This document shows, piece by piece, positions 49,704-61,515 of a DNA stretch of 64,000 nt (its first letter is position 1; the number at the start of each line of letters is the position of its first letter). A model generated the notes under the pieces. The model worked only from the letters and a program-made list of their open reading frames with translations, was not told the origin of the DNA and did not search any database. The stretch is from Straminergon stramineum (taxonomy: Eukaryota; Streptophyta; Bryopsida; Hypnales; Calliergonaceae): assembly GCA_963920665.1 (NCBI GenBank), contig OY987263.1:19269430-19333429 (forward strand), read 5' to 3'. The translations under genes and the position numbers were made by a program.

Positions 49704-51990
49704 GGTGGACAATCAGTCTGTACTAAATCGCTGATCGGCTTCAGATCTCTTCACAGTACATTGTGAATTAAAGCGTTATGGCTAGTCAATCATGCGGTCT
49801 GGTAGCGTCCCATTGAGCAACTCACCCAGGCACCCTTCAGTTCGCTGCATTCAAATTGAAAAAATGTTGTCACAAATGCCATCATTTCTGGATACATTCA
49901 ACTGGATTGTTGAAAAAAGGAAACCCCTGACTTTATCAGGCGTTATTATTTCTTCACTTTCAAAACTTTGAACGAAAGAAACCAAAAACTGTCTCTCTCT
50001 GTAGCTTGGACAAGAAGGAGCACCTTTGACAGGGCCTAATAAGACTCAAATATTAGACTGAATTCAACTACTTTACTCGCTCAAGAAGTTCCTCAAAGAC
50101 CTCGGAATTCAGCGACAAGAGTACTGATACTTCAGAATTCCATTAGAAAATAAAAGGAAAGAGTGAACGATGAAACGCAACCAAAATTGCTTGTGTAAAG
50201 GACAGGTACACTGAACTCGGACGCCGAGGCTCCCCAACAGCCACGTACCGGATTTCTGAAAATCTGGCAAAAAGCAATGCAAATCTCTCACGAACCCAAC
50301 CACTCATAATTCGATAGCGGTACATGAATCCCACGTTTTGCATGTTCAATTCCGCTTACACTATTCGGACAACACCAACTATGTAGGCCAGCTAGTTCGC
50401 GAGCAGGTGAACAACCCTAAAACTGCGAACTGTAAATCATTACCTCTCTAGCTCCCAGAATTCCAATTCCACTAGGTGGTCACAAAGCTCAACATTACGA
50501 ACAAGAGCTCTGAGTCAATTCCACACTCACACAAAACTAGACTCCCCACACGCGCTCCTCACGCAAATATATTTGAAACTCGCAAAACACAAATCCGGCT
50601 CGGTTTCTTCGACAAAATCCCGTCCTACAGCCCTCAAATCAATATAAACAGAATTGCCCTGCAGCGCTTCCAACGAGATTCCATTGCCACCGCCCCTGTT
50701 TACAATCCGAGCCAAAAAAACGTGACACTACACGGTGACCCAAATTGCGACCCAAAGTAAAGTCTCTGCCCCAAAATTCAGCCCTCCAAAGTTCGTACTC
50801 TCCGTGTCCCCTGCACATCTTCCAATTCCCAGCAAACCCAATAACAGAAAAGCGGAATCCAGGATAACGCACGCACCTGCAGTTCAGAAAGCTCGTGAAA
50901 CTGGCGCACCATCGCCAACGTCCTCCGCGTCTCCCCCGCCTTGGCCTGGGGGTGGAAACCAGCCTTCCACTAGTCCTCCCCCATTCCTACTCCACCACTC
51001 CTCCAGGTTTGAACGACTTCCGTCGTCCGTTCTCCGGCGAAGTCCGTTGCTGTTGCAAGGGAGCAAGTCCTGCTTTGAGGTCTAGTTGGAGGGAATGTTT
51101 TGGGGTATCTGGAAAGGATATGTCATCTGTGGAGGATGATGCTGCGAGAATCTAAACAGCACCTTCAGGGAGTCAGTCGCCCTTCAGTCGCTCCGAGTGT
51201 GTTTCGGGTGGTGCGGGAGTTGCAGGCCAATGGCTGTCTCTGTTGTGGTCCTGTTGGCTTCAGTTGGGTTCCACCCCAACTCTGATGGAAGGGGGCACTT
51301 GACACGTGGGGAGAAATCCCTGGCCCTGGGTGGAAACTGGGGAGTGTAGGCTACACAAGAAAAGAAGGAAACTAAGCGTAACTTAAGTTAGTAAGTCAAG
51401 TTAAGAGCCTTGAATGAATTTAGAAAGTAAATACAGCAAAGGCTTGGACGACTGCGTGACAGCGACGGAAGTCCTGGCTCTCTGGGTGTTTAACTTCCAG
51501 CAACGTAAGTTAATAAGTTACGCAGTTACGCTTAGCTTGGGGAGTTGGGGGGGGTGGACTTTTGGATGCAAGAATGGGTGAGGCACTGAGGCGGCGACTC
51601 CGGCGAGAGTGCGGCGTTGGGAGTTGCGACGTTGTGCCAAGTGCTTGCTGCATGTCCCACTCGCTTTGGTGACTTCGACCACTACGAGGGAGCTACCTCA
51701 GCAGATTTCTCTACTTTCTTATTGGCTGCAGGCAGAATGACCCCATCCTGTACTTCATTCTGTACTAGTCTGCCATGTGCCGATGCCACACCCAAAATCA
51801 AAGTTAAAGTAGTTTTCTGATTTTCTTAAACCAATAATTACTCAAAAATCCATAACTTTCACATGAAGGCCCAAACGCCATGAAGCACAGCCCATGCACC
51901 CCTCCTCGCTGAGGGCTTTCCAATGGTACCAAGCACACGGCCAGAGGACGCACGGTCTAGGAGATCTCAACATAACAAACAAACAAAACA
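49704..51990. other. UGP3 upstream region
   Basis: Expected to carry the UGP3 5-prime UTR and promoter. The segment 50460-51290 is richer in GC and in proline/serine codons than its surroundings, with plus-strand open frames at 50735-51085 and 50895-51155. It could be the first exon of a divergent gene or a fragment, but nothing downstream supports this. A weak inverted pair (about 51372-51400 and 51503-51535, sharing a GTAAC/GTTAC-rich core) is also present. Confidence 0.3.
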
Positions 51991-52161
51991 AAACAAACAA
52001 CCTAATTTAAGGTATGAATACTCTACATATAATTTAGAAGGTGAGAACCCCCATTTGTGCCAAGTGGCTATTTCTACCATTTTGAAATGTAATCTTTTAA
52101 GGTCGGAGCACCCAAAACCAAATTTAAACCAACCTTGTGCCCATTGGCATTACTTTTTAGG

Positions 52162-52275
52162 TAAAGCAATGATTCTAGAAACTAAATCTAGATAGACTAT
52201 AGATAGCTTATCATTTGGATCAACAAACAATAAGTTATCTATGATCTATCTAGAATTAGGTTCTAAAATAATTAC
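52162..52275. repeat. Fold-back inverted repeat (~48-bp arms)
   Basis: Arms at about 52162-52211 and 52229-52275 are imperfect reverse complements, sharing ATCTAGATAGA- and ATAGATA-type cores, with a spacer of about 17 bases. It is a small MITE-like hairpin with no coding content. Confidence 0.6.
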
Positions 52276-52279
52276 ACTC

Positions 52280-54680
52280 ATGGGGTAAGCAGACTTGGTG
52301 TTAGGAAGCAATGCACTTAGCATGATAAAACAAGGAAAGAGCGACGGAGTCTAGGCCACAACTCATCCGGGTCTAGTGGAAAGTGGTCTATGAAAAAGCT
52401 ACTTTTGTACGGGAGTTCCGTGTTCACACCACTTATTTGAGTTACCGATTTGGTACAATGGTATAGAGTTAGTGATGCTACGACTTATAGCCATGTCACA
52501 CTTGTGGGCTGAAACTACTAGTACTATGTTCAACCGCGGCTAATGTCTTCACTGTTCGTAGTACCTTCGACATCATTAGTCTTGCTGTGCGGACATGCAG
52601 TGTACAAGGGGGGTTGCATTTAAACCTGCCAAATTGTCGGTGCTAGATCTATACTTCTTGGTACCTTGTGTCTACACTATCCAAGTTGTGACAGTCTGCA
52701 ATCAGCTTTATCTTGCGTTTGCTTTCAAAAAAGACGGCGGGAAAAGCTACACAGGAGCTTCACAGTCACAGTTGCTACAGGTGGAGGCTATGAGTTGAAA
52801 TCAATGTCTTTGGGAGGCGTGGCCTCAACGTTCCACAACAATTCAACCGAAGAGGAAGGTACGTTGTGGCTTGAATTTCACCTTTCCTTGCTTGTGACTT
52901 TGACAATTATGCCTTCCATCGAGTAGGAGAAAGCCCTGTATTGCTCCGACTATAGGGTTTCAGCTCCTCTGTAGTGCAGTCACCAAACACACGCCACTAT
53001 GTTTCCTCTGTACAGTTTTCCTACAACAAAGTTTGTCGAACTTCTTTCCTTTGTCTTCAATATATTTCGCATTCGTCATGCCCCTATCTCCTTGGGGTGT
53101 CCAAAGTGCCTTAGTGAGCAAGGGGGACCTTGGGGGTGACTTCCCAAGCCTTACAATAGGCTAAGAAGGGAGAAATGAAAGACTCCCGAGCAAACATGGC
53201 GCAATAGCACTTTGGTTATGAAGGGCATAGTGGCATGTCATACATGATTGAAAATCTCTTGAAAATACGCTTCTAACCGTCCAAAGAACGCGTGATTTGG
53301 ACTAGTAGGCTAGAAGTTATGGCTGTTCAAAGTTGGGGGTGTCTCAGTGGCGCTGGGACACTCAAAGGCTAGGTGTGAGGGGTTCTTAAGGAATCACTCA
53401 ACCAAGCATAGCATGTAGCATATCATTGAAAAGCTACAAAGATAAGGAACCTAGAATGCCAAGCATTACGAGGTTCTAAGCCATGAGCCCAAAGTTATGG
53501 CCAAGAAAAGAGCCGTGGTGAAGGCGTGACGCCACTCTCGGTCAACCCGAATCTTTGGAGGGCCATAACTTTGTGAGAACTTGTCCAAATGAGACAAGTG
53601 AGCAGTCCATCGGCATCTAATCGTCGCGTAGATATCCGAAATGGTCTCGCATGTGGGATTTGAAGCCTTGACGACAAAGTTACGCCGTTTGGAAGTTTGG
53701 AAGTCCAAACTGAGTAGGAACTTGGGGATTTCGGTTGGAAACGAGTGGTCTTCCAAACCCTAAGGGGGTTTAGAAGGTCCCTTTGATCCACAAGGGGGGG
53801 GGGGGTCTACTAAGGACCATAAAGAGTACTATAGGAGGGGTTGATCTCCCTCCTCACTCCTTCTTGGAGCCTTGGTGAGTCCCGGTGACTTATAGGTGGT
53901 GATGTAACTTCACCACCAACTTCAAGGCTCCTTGGGACACTTGTGTGTGTGTCCTGGGGCACCGGTTGGTTAGAGTCCCACTCTTTGCTAAGCCTTTGGT
54001 CATGTGTCCCGAGTTGTGAGTCGCGATTAGTGTTGGTGTGAGAGTAGCAAATGCACAATGGGCCTAGTATGAAGTGGGGTGACAAACAAGGGCGGTTAGG
54101 ACTGTGGTGAATAGTGCTACCATGAATCCTAGCATGGTAAGATGGAAGTTCCACCCCATGTCACAAAGTGACATACCAAGTGCTATGAGTGGGGTGCGTG
54201 CTAGAAGTCCTGGGCACCAAGACTTAGCAATGTGAGTTGGAAATGGAAACTAATGCTATGAGTGCATGGCATGTGCAATGCTAGTTAGTTGGGCCTAAGT
54301 GGTACTGGTATTGGAGCGTGGTGAGCCCTGAAAGCTGTGAAGGGCTCTTGAAGTCTGGTTGGAGCTGTAAGGTGTTATTAGGGTCGCGATAGCATTACAC
54401 TAATTCACAGCACAGACTTTGTGCCGAAACTGCATCTTCCGCTATTACTATGCAGCACCTTCTCTGCTGCAAACATTGTTAGCCTCCAAACATTGTTCTC
54501 TGATCTACTACCTCTCACTTTCATGAATGCCTTTTGTGCAATGATAGCGTCTTTTTCCTTTACTATAAGCTTCAATGGATTTCATGGACAACCCTGCGAA
54601 GTTTTTGGCCTTTGCTTCTGTCATTCTCCTCATGCTCCTCACAGTGTAGTGGTCACTCAATGAGTCCTCCTATCTAGATA
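52280..54680. other. Repeat-derived DNA, no gene
   Basis: Sequence of mixed composition without a recognised domain. A 12-base G run lies at 53794-53805. The open frames at 53466-53791 and 53810-54154 on the minus strand have no family features. The texture suggests an old transposon or LTR, but no paired ends were found. Confidence 0.35.
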
Positions 54681-54689
54681 AAGAAGACG

Positions 54690-55923
54690 ACTTCAGCCTT
54701 AACGATGAACACTTTCACAATGCGAACATGCATGCAGCATTGGACATGGACGTGGTGGCATGTGCTGCACTACACAATTTCTGTATGTTGAACACTTTCG
54801 CTTTGCTTGAAAAAGACCTTGGATATTAGGTTAAGCCCACGTCAACATCTTCGTTTTCACGATTCCTCCTCAATCACTACAACGATGACCGATGGCTACA
54901 AATGTTCTGTTTCATGAAAGTTGCAGTTCAACCAATGGCGGAACTACTACAATCAGCCTTGGAGAAACAGAACACAAAGTACTGATTAGTGATTCCAGTG
55001 TTGGTGCGACTTGCTTGCACCCTCTTCAAATTAATACATGGTGCGAGCATGTTGATTTGTAGTAAACTCTTTGTTGTTGGGTGTAGCATGGTTTCATTGA
55101 TCCTTTGCGAAGTTGTGCAGGCTGTGAATGTAGTCCTCTATTTGGAAATTTCGTAGCCGTAGGGCCAATGCTTGCTAGAAATGGAATCAACTTTCTGCCG
55201 GCTATGTAGAATGCCAGGCACCGTAGGGGCCATAGACAACACACAGATTGCAATTTCGAAGCCAAGGTTTGGTGCCTCCAATTACTATTACTTCAAGTCG
55301 GGTGGGTACTCTATGAATTGCCAAGTTGTCATAGGTAGCGACAAAAGGTTTTTGGATTTGTTCGTTGGAATGCCTGGCTCAACAAACGACTCGAGAATGC
55401 TCTGCCGCTCAACACTTTATTATAGAGCGCTCCAAAATGCTTTATGGGATCCTAAACTCACCTTCGATGGATTCTCATCGTATTTGTTGGGCGATGGTGG
55501 CTACCCCCTCTTGCCATGGTTGATGATACCCCACTGTCATAGGATACACCTACCCCTCACCCAGCGACTATACAACAAAAACTTGGTCATGGCCGCATAG
55601 TGGTGGAGAATGCTTTTGGTCTGCTCAAGCAGATGTTTCGGGAGCTTCACGGGAAATCTGAATTGAATGTATGTTTCTTGCCCGACATCATCACGTGTTG
55701 TGCAATTTTGCACAATGTTCTCTTAAGACAATCACATGTTGACATCGAGCGGCTGTTGCAAGTTCTACAAATGGAGGGTTTCCGAGAAGACAACATCCAA
55801 GAAAATCCCATTGCTAATGTGGAGTTGGAGTCACGAAGAAAAAGACGAAGAGCACAAAGGTCAAGCAATAGGAAGCCAGAAACGGCAAGACCCAACCATT
55901 TTTCGGGCGATGCACGGAGGTAG
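54690..55923 (+). pseudogene. PIF/Harbinger transposase, decayed
   Basis: A HARBI1-type DDE nuclease is readable on the plus strand. Near the start are the FLLNHYNDDRW and ASMLICSKLFVVG segments. The first catalytic aspartate is in GTVGAIDNTQIAISKPRFG, followed by FLDLFVGMPGSTNDSRML. The second is in LGDGGYPLLPWLMIP, and the glutamate is in VVENAFGLLKQMFREL. In-frame stops occur at the TAG after DLGY (near 54827), the TGA after QNTKY (near 54983) and two TAGs near 55157-55165. A one-base frameshift lies near 55585-55600. At least one stop replaces an expected tryptophan. A Myb-like partner is encoded on the opposite strand at 56.2-57.3 kb. The element is dead. Confidence 0.85.
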
Positions 55924-56229
55924 GCCGATGTGAGTCTCTAAGGTGTACTACCTGTCTCCTGATTATATTGGATAAGCTAGCCTCAACTTTATTGTATTCA
56001 AAACTTTTTCTTTACATAATCGTTGTACTTCTGCAACTACTATACAATATAGTTGTACTACTTCATACAATATGACATGCGTGCTTCAATGTGTACTATC
56101 GTTTGGACTTTGTCATACAAATTTATCTATTCACAATAGTGGAGAAGTAGGAGAGCTGCAACATGGCTGGAATAGGTAGTTATCGTCTTCTTCACATTTT
56201 GGAAGTTGAGCGAAAACTTCAAGTGCTTC

Positions 56230-57326
56230 GAGCAATAGGATCACTACCTCCATTAGTGTCCTCGTATATAGTGTAAGCAAGATTGGCAGGGTGACTTATA
56301 GATGCATGATGCAGTTCCTCCTCTTGGGTAGGAGAAGTTGATACTTGCGGCAACTTTGGCAGATTGTGCCGATAGTCCAGGCCTACGTGAAGGATTCCAG
56401 AGAGGGTTGCAAGGCAATGTACTAGCTCACCTTGCTTCTAAATGGAAAGTTTGATGTTCTTGTTTGTCATTCTCACATTCTCGTGCAAGCGGCAATCTCG
56501 CTCCTACTGGTACTCCATTTGTTCTTTAAACAGATTTTGTTGCACGTCTATCTTGGCTCTTTCTAACTCTCTGTTGGCTTCAGCCATCTCCCTCATTTGT
56601 TTGGCCATGACATCCCCGGTGGCTTTTGTGGCTTCCGCGATAAGGGAATGTTTGGTTACGCTTTTCCGTCGAATGTTGGTGTTCCCGGGACAGCTCCTAG
56701 CATGTTCACTAGCTATGTCGCTACTACTGAAGAGCTATAGGGTCACCCCTGCAGGAACAAAGCTTTTTGGATGAGGACCGAGCGCCACGCTCGTACTCGA
56801 TCTTCGACGCGTCTGTGTAGCACCTCGAAACACACCGTTGTTCATAGGAGGCTGTGGTGACAAGTTGGAGTCACTCCACTCCGCCGTTGTTGCAACCGCA
56901 ATGGGATCTTGAGCGTCTTCAAGAGTGTCACTGTCTTCGCTTAGGTCGACTAATCGACTAACAAGAATGTCGTAATGGCTATCATTAGGTGACATGAGAT
57001 CCCGTATGTATAGTGTAACCTTGTTGGGATGGATTGAAAACCACTCATTGATGTTGTAAAATACATCTTTGGGAAATGATCATGGTAAACCTTGAGCTTT
57101 GCGTTCCGCAGATAGAGAGGTTTCAGTAATCTAGTGCATTAGTACCACTACGTGCAAAGTAGTCAGCTATGCGCTTATAGTCAGGAATTAATTGATTCCA
57201 CTTACTCTTGCAAGCTGCACCATCATGTAGGCAAGGAGAGAACCCAGCTTTCATCACTTCAATGCTGATTTGCATCCACTTGGTGGTTTTCGAAATCATG
57301 AGTTCTCTTTTGTCTACAGTCTTCAA
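56230..57326 (-). pseudogene. Harbinger Myb/SANT-like partner protein, decayed
   Basis: PIF/Harbinger elements usually encode a Myb/SANT-like DNA-binding protein beside the transposase. Here the minus strand starts at about 57326 with a Myb/trihelix-like helix region (TTKWMQISIEVMKAG, then ACKSKWNQLIPDYKRIADYF). The family motif that normally reads DYW ends in DY-TGA at 57125-57123. After a frameshift the protein resumes (SAERKAQGLP, then FYNINEWFSIHPNKV, SPNDSHYDILVSRLVD). Farther on is a charged stretch likely to be coiled coil (MAKQMREMAEANRELERAKI) near 56600-56540. Further stops include one that looks like CGA to TGA. The gene converges on the transposase. Confidence 0.72.
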
Positions 57327-57329
57327 TTC

Positions 57330-58638
57330 CTATAGATGCATGTGTCTTTTCGCTTGAATGAGTGTGCCAATTTCGAGGGGTTGCTAGTTCAGACCTCGCT
57401 CTCTCCATATGCGTTTGGATGGATTGCTAGGGTCTATGCTCAACGGTGTTGGAGGTCACCGTTGAACACCTATCGCCAGTCTTGCTTGCATGTCTCTGAT
57501 TTGGCAATACAAAGGAAGGCTTTCTACATGCACAATGTCCACAACATCAGTCCAAATCCATCACAAGTAAATGGTTGAACAAAGAGACATAGATACTGTC
57601 AAAGGACAAGGACATACCTTTGGTGTAAAGGGTCGATGCTACTATGAGTGCGTCCATCGACAAAGAAGGAGCGCAACCTTCGCACATGCCCAAGAAGACA
57701 TGAGGTATTCATTGAAGCACAAACAACATTGAACGTGAAAGTAGACTTCTTTTGGTACTAAATGCATGATGAAATTCGACAACATGAACATCGACTTCTA
57801 CCATTACTGATTGGATGATGAAATTAGACAGTTCACATCATCTTCGACGTAGCATTAATTTATGAGGTGTGAGTGGCTAGAAAACAAGAGCTTACCATCA
57901 AAGGATACTTCTACACCTACAAAAGGAGCAGCACGAGATCGATTGGGGAATCTCCAATCCATGTTCAATGTCCTATAGTGATAGAGGAAGACGACATGAG
58001 AATCACAGAAAACGTAGATCAGATGTCCAAGAATTACATGACCTCAAGTTCAGCAACAATAATTGAAGGCTTCAATGAAATCACTGTGCATCTATGCAGG
58101 ATGTACAGGCAAATCTAGACGTACTTGAAGTGTATAGTGTATTCTTGTAGAGCCTTTAGACTAGTGAGCACATGTGTGGCAGGAGGTGAGCGAATGCATG
58201 GAACAGTAGATCACCGCGCAATTTAACACGTGTAATTCGTTGCAAATTGGCATCGGCATTTACTTTCTCAATCAAGTGGAGAGGGCCCATCGCTACTGAA
58301 GTTGGTGGCGGTGACTGCTTATCCTATGAAAACCATTAATGCTGTTGTAAATCACCGCATTAAGTTAATGGACACCTTCAACCACCATTAGCTAGAAGCG
58401 TTGCTAATTCTACAAAATCTACGTTTTACCTTATTTGTAGTATTTATTCATAGCGATGCTTACTTGTCCTTGGTCAATTTGAAGCCATTTACTACTGCAC
58501 TAAGACTCGGGCTTTCTGTTAGACACGTAGGCATCCAAGTAGGATCCGCATTTACAAATGTATGCAAGTGTAAATGCCTACAAACTCTATCGTCAATTAT
58601 CTTCCACTAAAACTACCTCTAACGCTAGGTGTGCAAGC
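57330..58638. other. Right flank of the Harbinger relic
   Basis: No gene was recognised. The sequence may contain the remaining non-coding part and right end of the Harbinger element, but no matching terminal repeat could be paired. Open frames at 57336-57578 and 57873-58118 are featureless. Confidence 0.3.
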
Positions 58639-58890
58639 CCCTTAAATAAGAAAATTAGGTTGCCTTAACAATTAGGTTGCCTTATCCCAAGAAAGTTACT
58701 TTATAAGTCATCAAAGTCAATAAATACTTTCATAAATATTTATATAAGTACACATGGAGGTTTACAAGTCTTAATTACAACAATACCTAATTCAAAAGCA
58801 TTGTATTCTTGCACAATAATAGTAAATATTTATATAGTATCAAATGTCGAGAAATTAGTGTGGGACAACCTAATTTCATTATTTAGTGTA
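58639..58890. mobile_element. Pogo-related MITE (~250 bp)
   Basis: The left end near 58639-58664 (TTAAATAAGAAAATTAGGTTG) mirrors 58863-58888 (CAACCTAATTTCATTATTTAG). TA follows the right end. The subterminal stretch at 58824-58862 closely resembles 42538-42580 at the right end of the 3.3-kb pogo element (TAAATATTTATATAGT, AAATTAGT). This suggests a non-autonomous relative mobilised by the same family. Confidence 0.55.
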
Positions 58891-59506
58891 CCATGTCTAG
58901 AAAGAAAGGTCATTGGGTACAATGTTGGTTTTCCAGGTGCTTCAACCTAAAGTGAGGACCACCTATTCCCAACCAAGGACCCAATCCAACCTATAAGGTG
59001 TAATTATTTCCAACCAAGGTTGAAACACATTTCCAACCGAAGCTTGGAATGTGTTTTGTTTTGTTTTCAAAATTGGGACTAATAAGGTCATGATACATAT
59101 ATCGAAGTAATAGGCAAGAAAGCATGAAGTAGCCACTAGAAAAGTAATTCTTGAATTTTCAGGATTGGGAGAGTCTAGACATTGATCATGGATTTTGAGC
59201 ACTTTTGGGCTCCCAAAATTCATAGTAATTTCAATTTGGAGAATAAAATTACAAAAAATTTGTAGTTCCCATATCTCCTATCTTTCTACACAGGAAAAAA
59301 TTCCAATGCTGAAAATTGCTCATGATCTATCCCCAAATTGCTTAAGTGATTGGATATGGGTGGCCCTATGTTAACATATAATGGCACAAGTAGGGTCTTC
59401 TATTTCATAGATGGTGGTATTAGTTGGAAGTTATGTATAAATTTGTTGCAATTGACTTGACCAATCACATGAAGATGCAAGGGAATTGGGATTTCAAAGT
59501 AAAAGT
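58891..59506. other. AT-rich spacer
   Basis: No coding or repeat structure was recognised beyond homopolymer runs. Confidence 0.35.
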
Positions 59507-59509
59507 TTA

Positions 59510-60245
59510 GGGTGATTGCAAGAAATACTTCACATTTTTGGCTCAAAAACCAGATTTTTGGCCGCAAGATTGGCAGTACTACGAATTACTATCAATTTCG
59601 CGCGTTAGACTGTGCTTATGAATCTCAACCATCGATTTCAAGCACTTGTAGATTTTAACCATTGATTTTGTACTATATAGTACTAGGTGATACTATACAC
59701 TACTACGTAGTATTGTAGAAGCCACTGGTAGTAGAAAATAACAAAAAAGGGGTCTATGGACCTTTTCATTTTTAGTAATTCAAAAAAAATTCATTTTTGT
59801 AGACAAGCCTGCTCTCACATTGCACCAAAAATTTCTTCAAATTTATTTTTTTTCTGCCCCAAAAATGTGTGCGAACAACGGTTACTTTGGCCTCCTATAG
59901 ACACCTCATACAAAGTTTTTTTGCAAAAAACTCTTCGTCTCTCATTGGAACACAAGTACAACTCTAGCTTCTCTAATTTGTGGCTTCCAATTCACATTTT
60001 GGAGTACAACTTTGGCTCAAAACCCCCCCAAATGGCCAAGGTAGACACCCAATCGGGGGCACTTTAAAAATAGTAAATTAATTTTTAAAGAACCCCAAAA
60101 TATTCAAAATGTGTGAAACTTTTATGTGTACCTTCATTCCAAATTTCAAGACAAACAGACTTACGATGCAAAAGTTATGACCAAAAAACCACATGTCCAA
60201 GGACAAGGGGACAAAAAATAGGACAAGTATTTCTTGCAATCACCC
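59510..60245. mobile_element. GGGTGATTG-type MITE, copy 2 (736 bp)
   Basis: The ends GGGTGATTGCAAGAAATACTT and AAGTATTTCTTGCAATCACCC are perfect inverted repeats of 21 bases, flanked by TTA on both sides (59507-59509 and 60246-60248). A three-base TTA duplication points to PIF/Harbinger (Tourist-like) MITEs. The interior is AT-rich with TAGTACTA-like palindromes near 59680-59710 and no gene. The related copy at 22472-23204 sits inside a QSOX intron. Confidence 0.82.
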
Positions 60246-60248
60246 TTA

Positions 60249-60911
60249 ATCAAGAATTAAAACTTTGAAACCAAAGATAAACAACATGTTTGATACAAAA
60301 TGAAAAGAGAATCATTTGAAAATTGAAAGACTCACTTCACAAACAAAAAATACATAAACCTTTAAAAGGACATTTTATGTTTGAGCTTGGACAAACTTCA
60401 ATAGATTTCTACAATTGAACACCCATTTCAAAATTTTGATACTTTTGTACATGTAGTAATATAGCTTAAAATTAATTCTCATTGCTTTACAATCAAAAAC
60501 ATCAAATTGAATTTTACATATTTTTTCAAAGAAATTTATTTATAAAAATCAAAATAATTACAAAAATGATTAAAATAGTATGAAGTTCGTAAGAAAAATG
60601 GGAATAATAGTGACAAACATGATGGTGTAATTGGTGTATTCCTTGAGCTCACACCAAGAGAAATTCTATAGAAAAAGTTCAAAAGTGGTGTATTTTGAGC
60701 TTTCAAGATGCAATCTTCAAATTGTCACAAAAATTATAATTTTAAAAATTTTGAAAAAATTAAAATGGAGTAAAATATAAATTATTGGAACTACATTTTC
60801 TTAGTTAAAGCTTTAAAACAATTAAATGTGAATTTTATAAATCAAAAACTATGTGAAAATTTTGGTTTTGACCTTCAAAATGCTCATTGGGCTTGTAATG
60901 TCCTTCAAGGA
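60249..60911. other. AT-rich spacer
   Basis: No gene or structured repeat was recognised between two MITEs. Confidence 0.35.
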
Positions 60912-60915
60912 TTAA

Positions 60916-61511
60916 CCCCTAAAGGATCATAAGGCCATCTCATGGCTTTTGCAACTACATCTGTAGAAAACTTGAACTCTAAACCTAACTAATATTCTGT
61001 GAACAACGAAGAGACCCTAGATGATTTCTTTTGTTGAGTCCATTAGTACACTCCAATTGAGAAATGATGGAGTGAGCGAATTTTGGTGAATTTTTTGAGG
61101 ATGGAAAAGGCACTCTAGGTTGTCACTTCACATCTTCATATCTTTTTTTCCACAGCTCAAAATGACTTGAAAAAAAATCTGAAATCTAAATCATGATGAT
61201 ATGTACCTCTGGAAAAAAAATCAGAGTTTTTGGATCACTTTTGAGCATTCCAATTTCAACATTCCAATTTCAGTATATTGACAAAATTCTACCTAATTGG
61301 ATATCTTTCATCAATCTTGTCAATGGTGGCATTTCCTCAAAAATTGTACGATTTTGTCAATCTTTTTTTCATATGAAAGCTACACAAGTCTTCTTTCATT
61401 TCAATGGTGACAATCATCAAAATCATTCCACACATTTGAGGAATTATACTTGTTACAAGAGTTAGTCAACAAAACAAGAGCTATGCTCAAACACCCTTGG
61501 TCCTTTAGGGG
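60916..61511. mobile_element. TTAA-flanked MITE, divergent copy 3 (596 bp)
   Basis: It starts CCCCTAAAGGATCATAAGG and ends TTGGTCCTTTAGGGG, with perfect TTAA on both sides (60912-60915 and 61512-61515). The termini match the 580-bp family at 9.8 and 28.6 kb, but the interior is different. It is therefore a separate subfamily using the same ends. A 90-codon open frame inside is featureless. Confidence 0.78.
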
Positions 61512-61515
61512 TTAA

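Noticed and set aside
50735..51155. Pro/Ser-rich plus-strand frames upstream of UGP3 as a divergent gene
   Set aside because: No conserved domain and no convincing downstream exon. The region is more simply the UGP3 promoter/5-prime UTR or a fragment.
51994..58690. A 6.7-kb element bounded by CAACCTAATTT and AAATTAGGTTG
   Set aside because: The match is only about 11 bases and AT-rich, and the right partner pairs better with 58863-58888.
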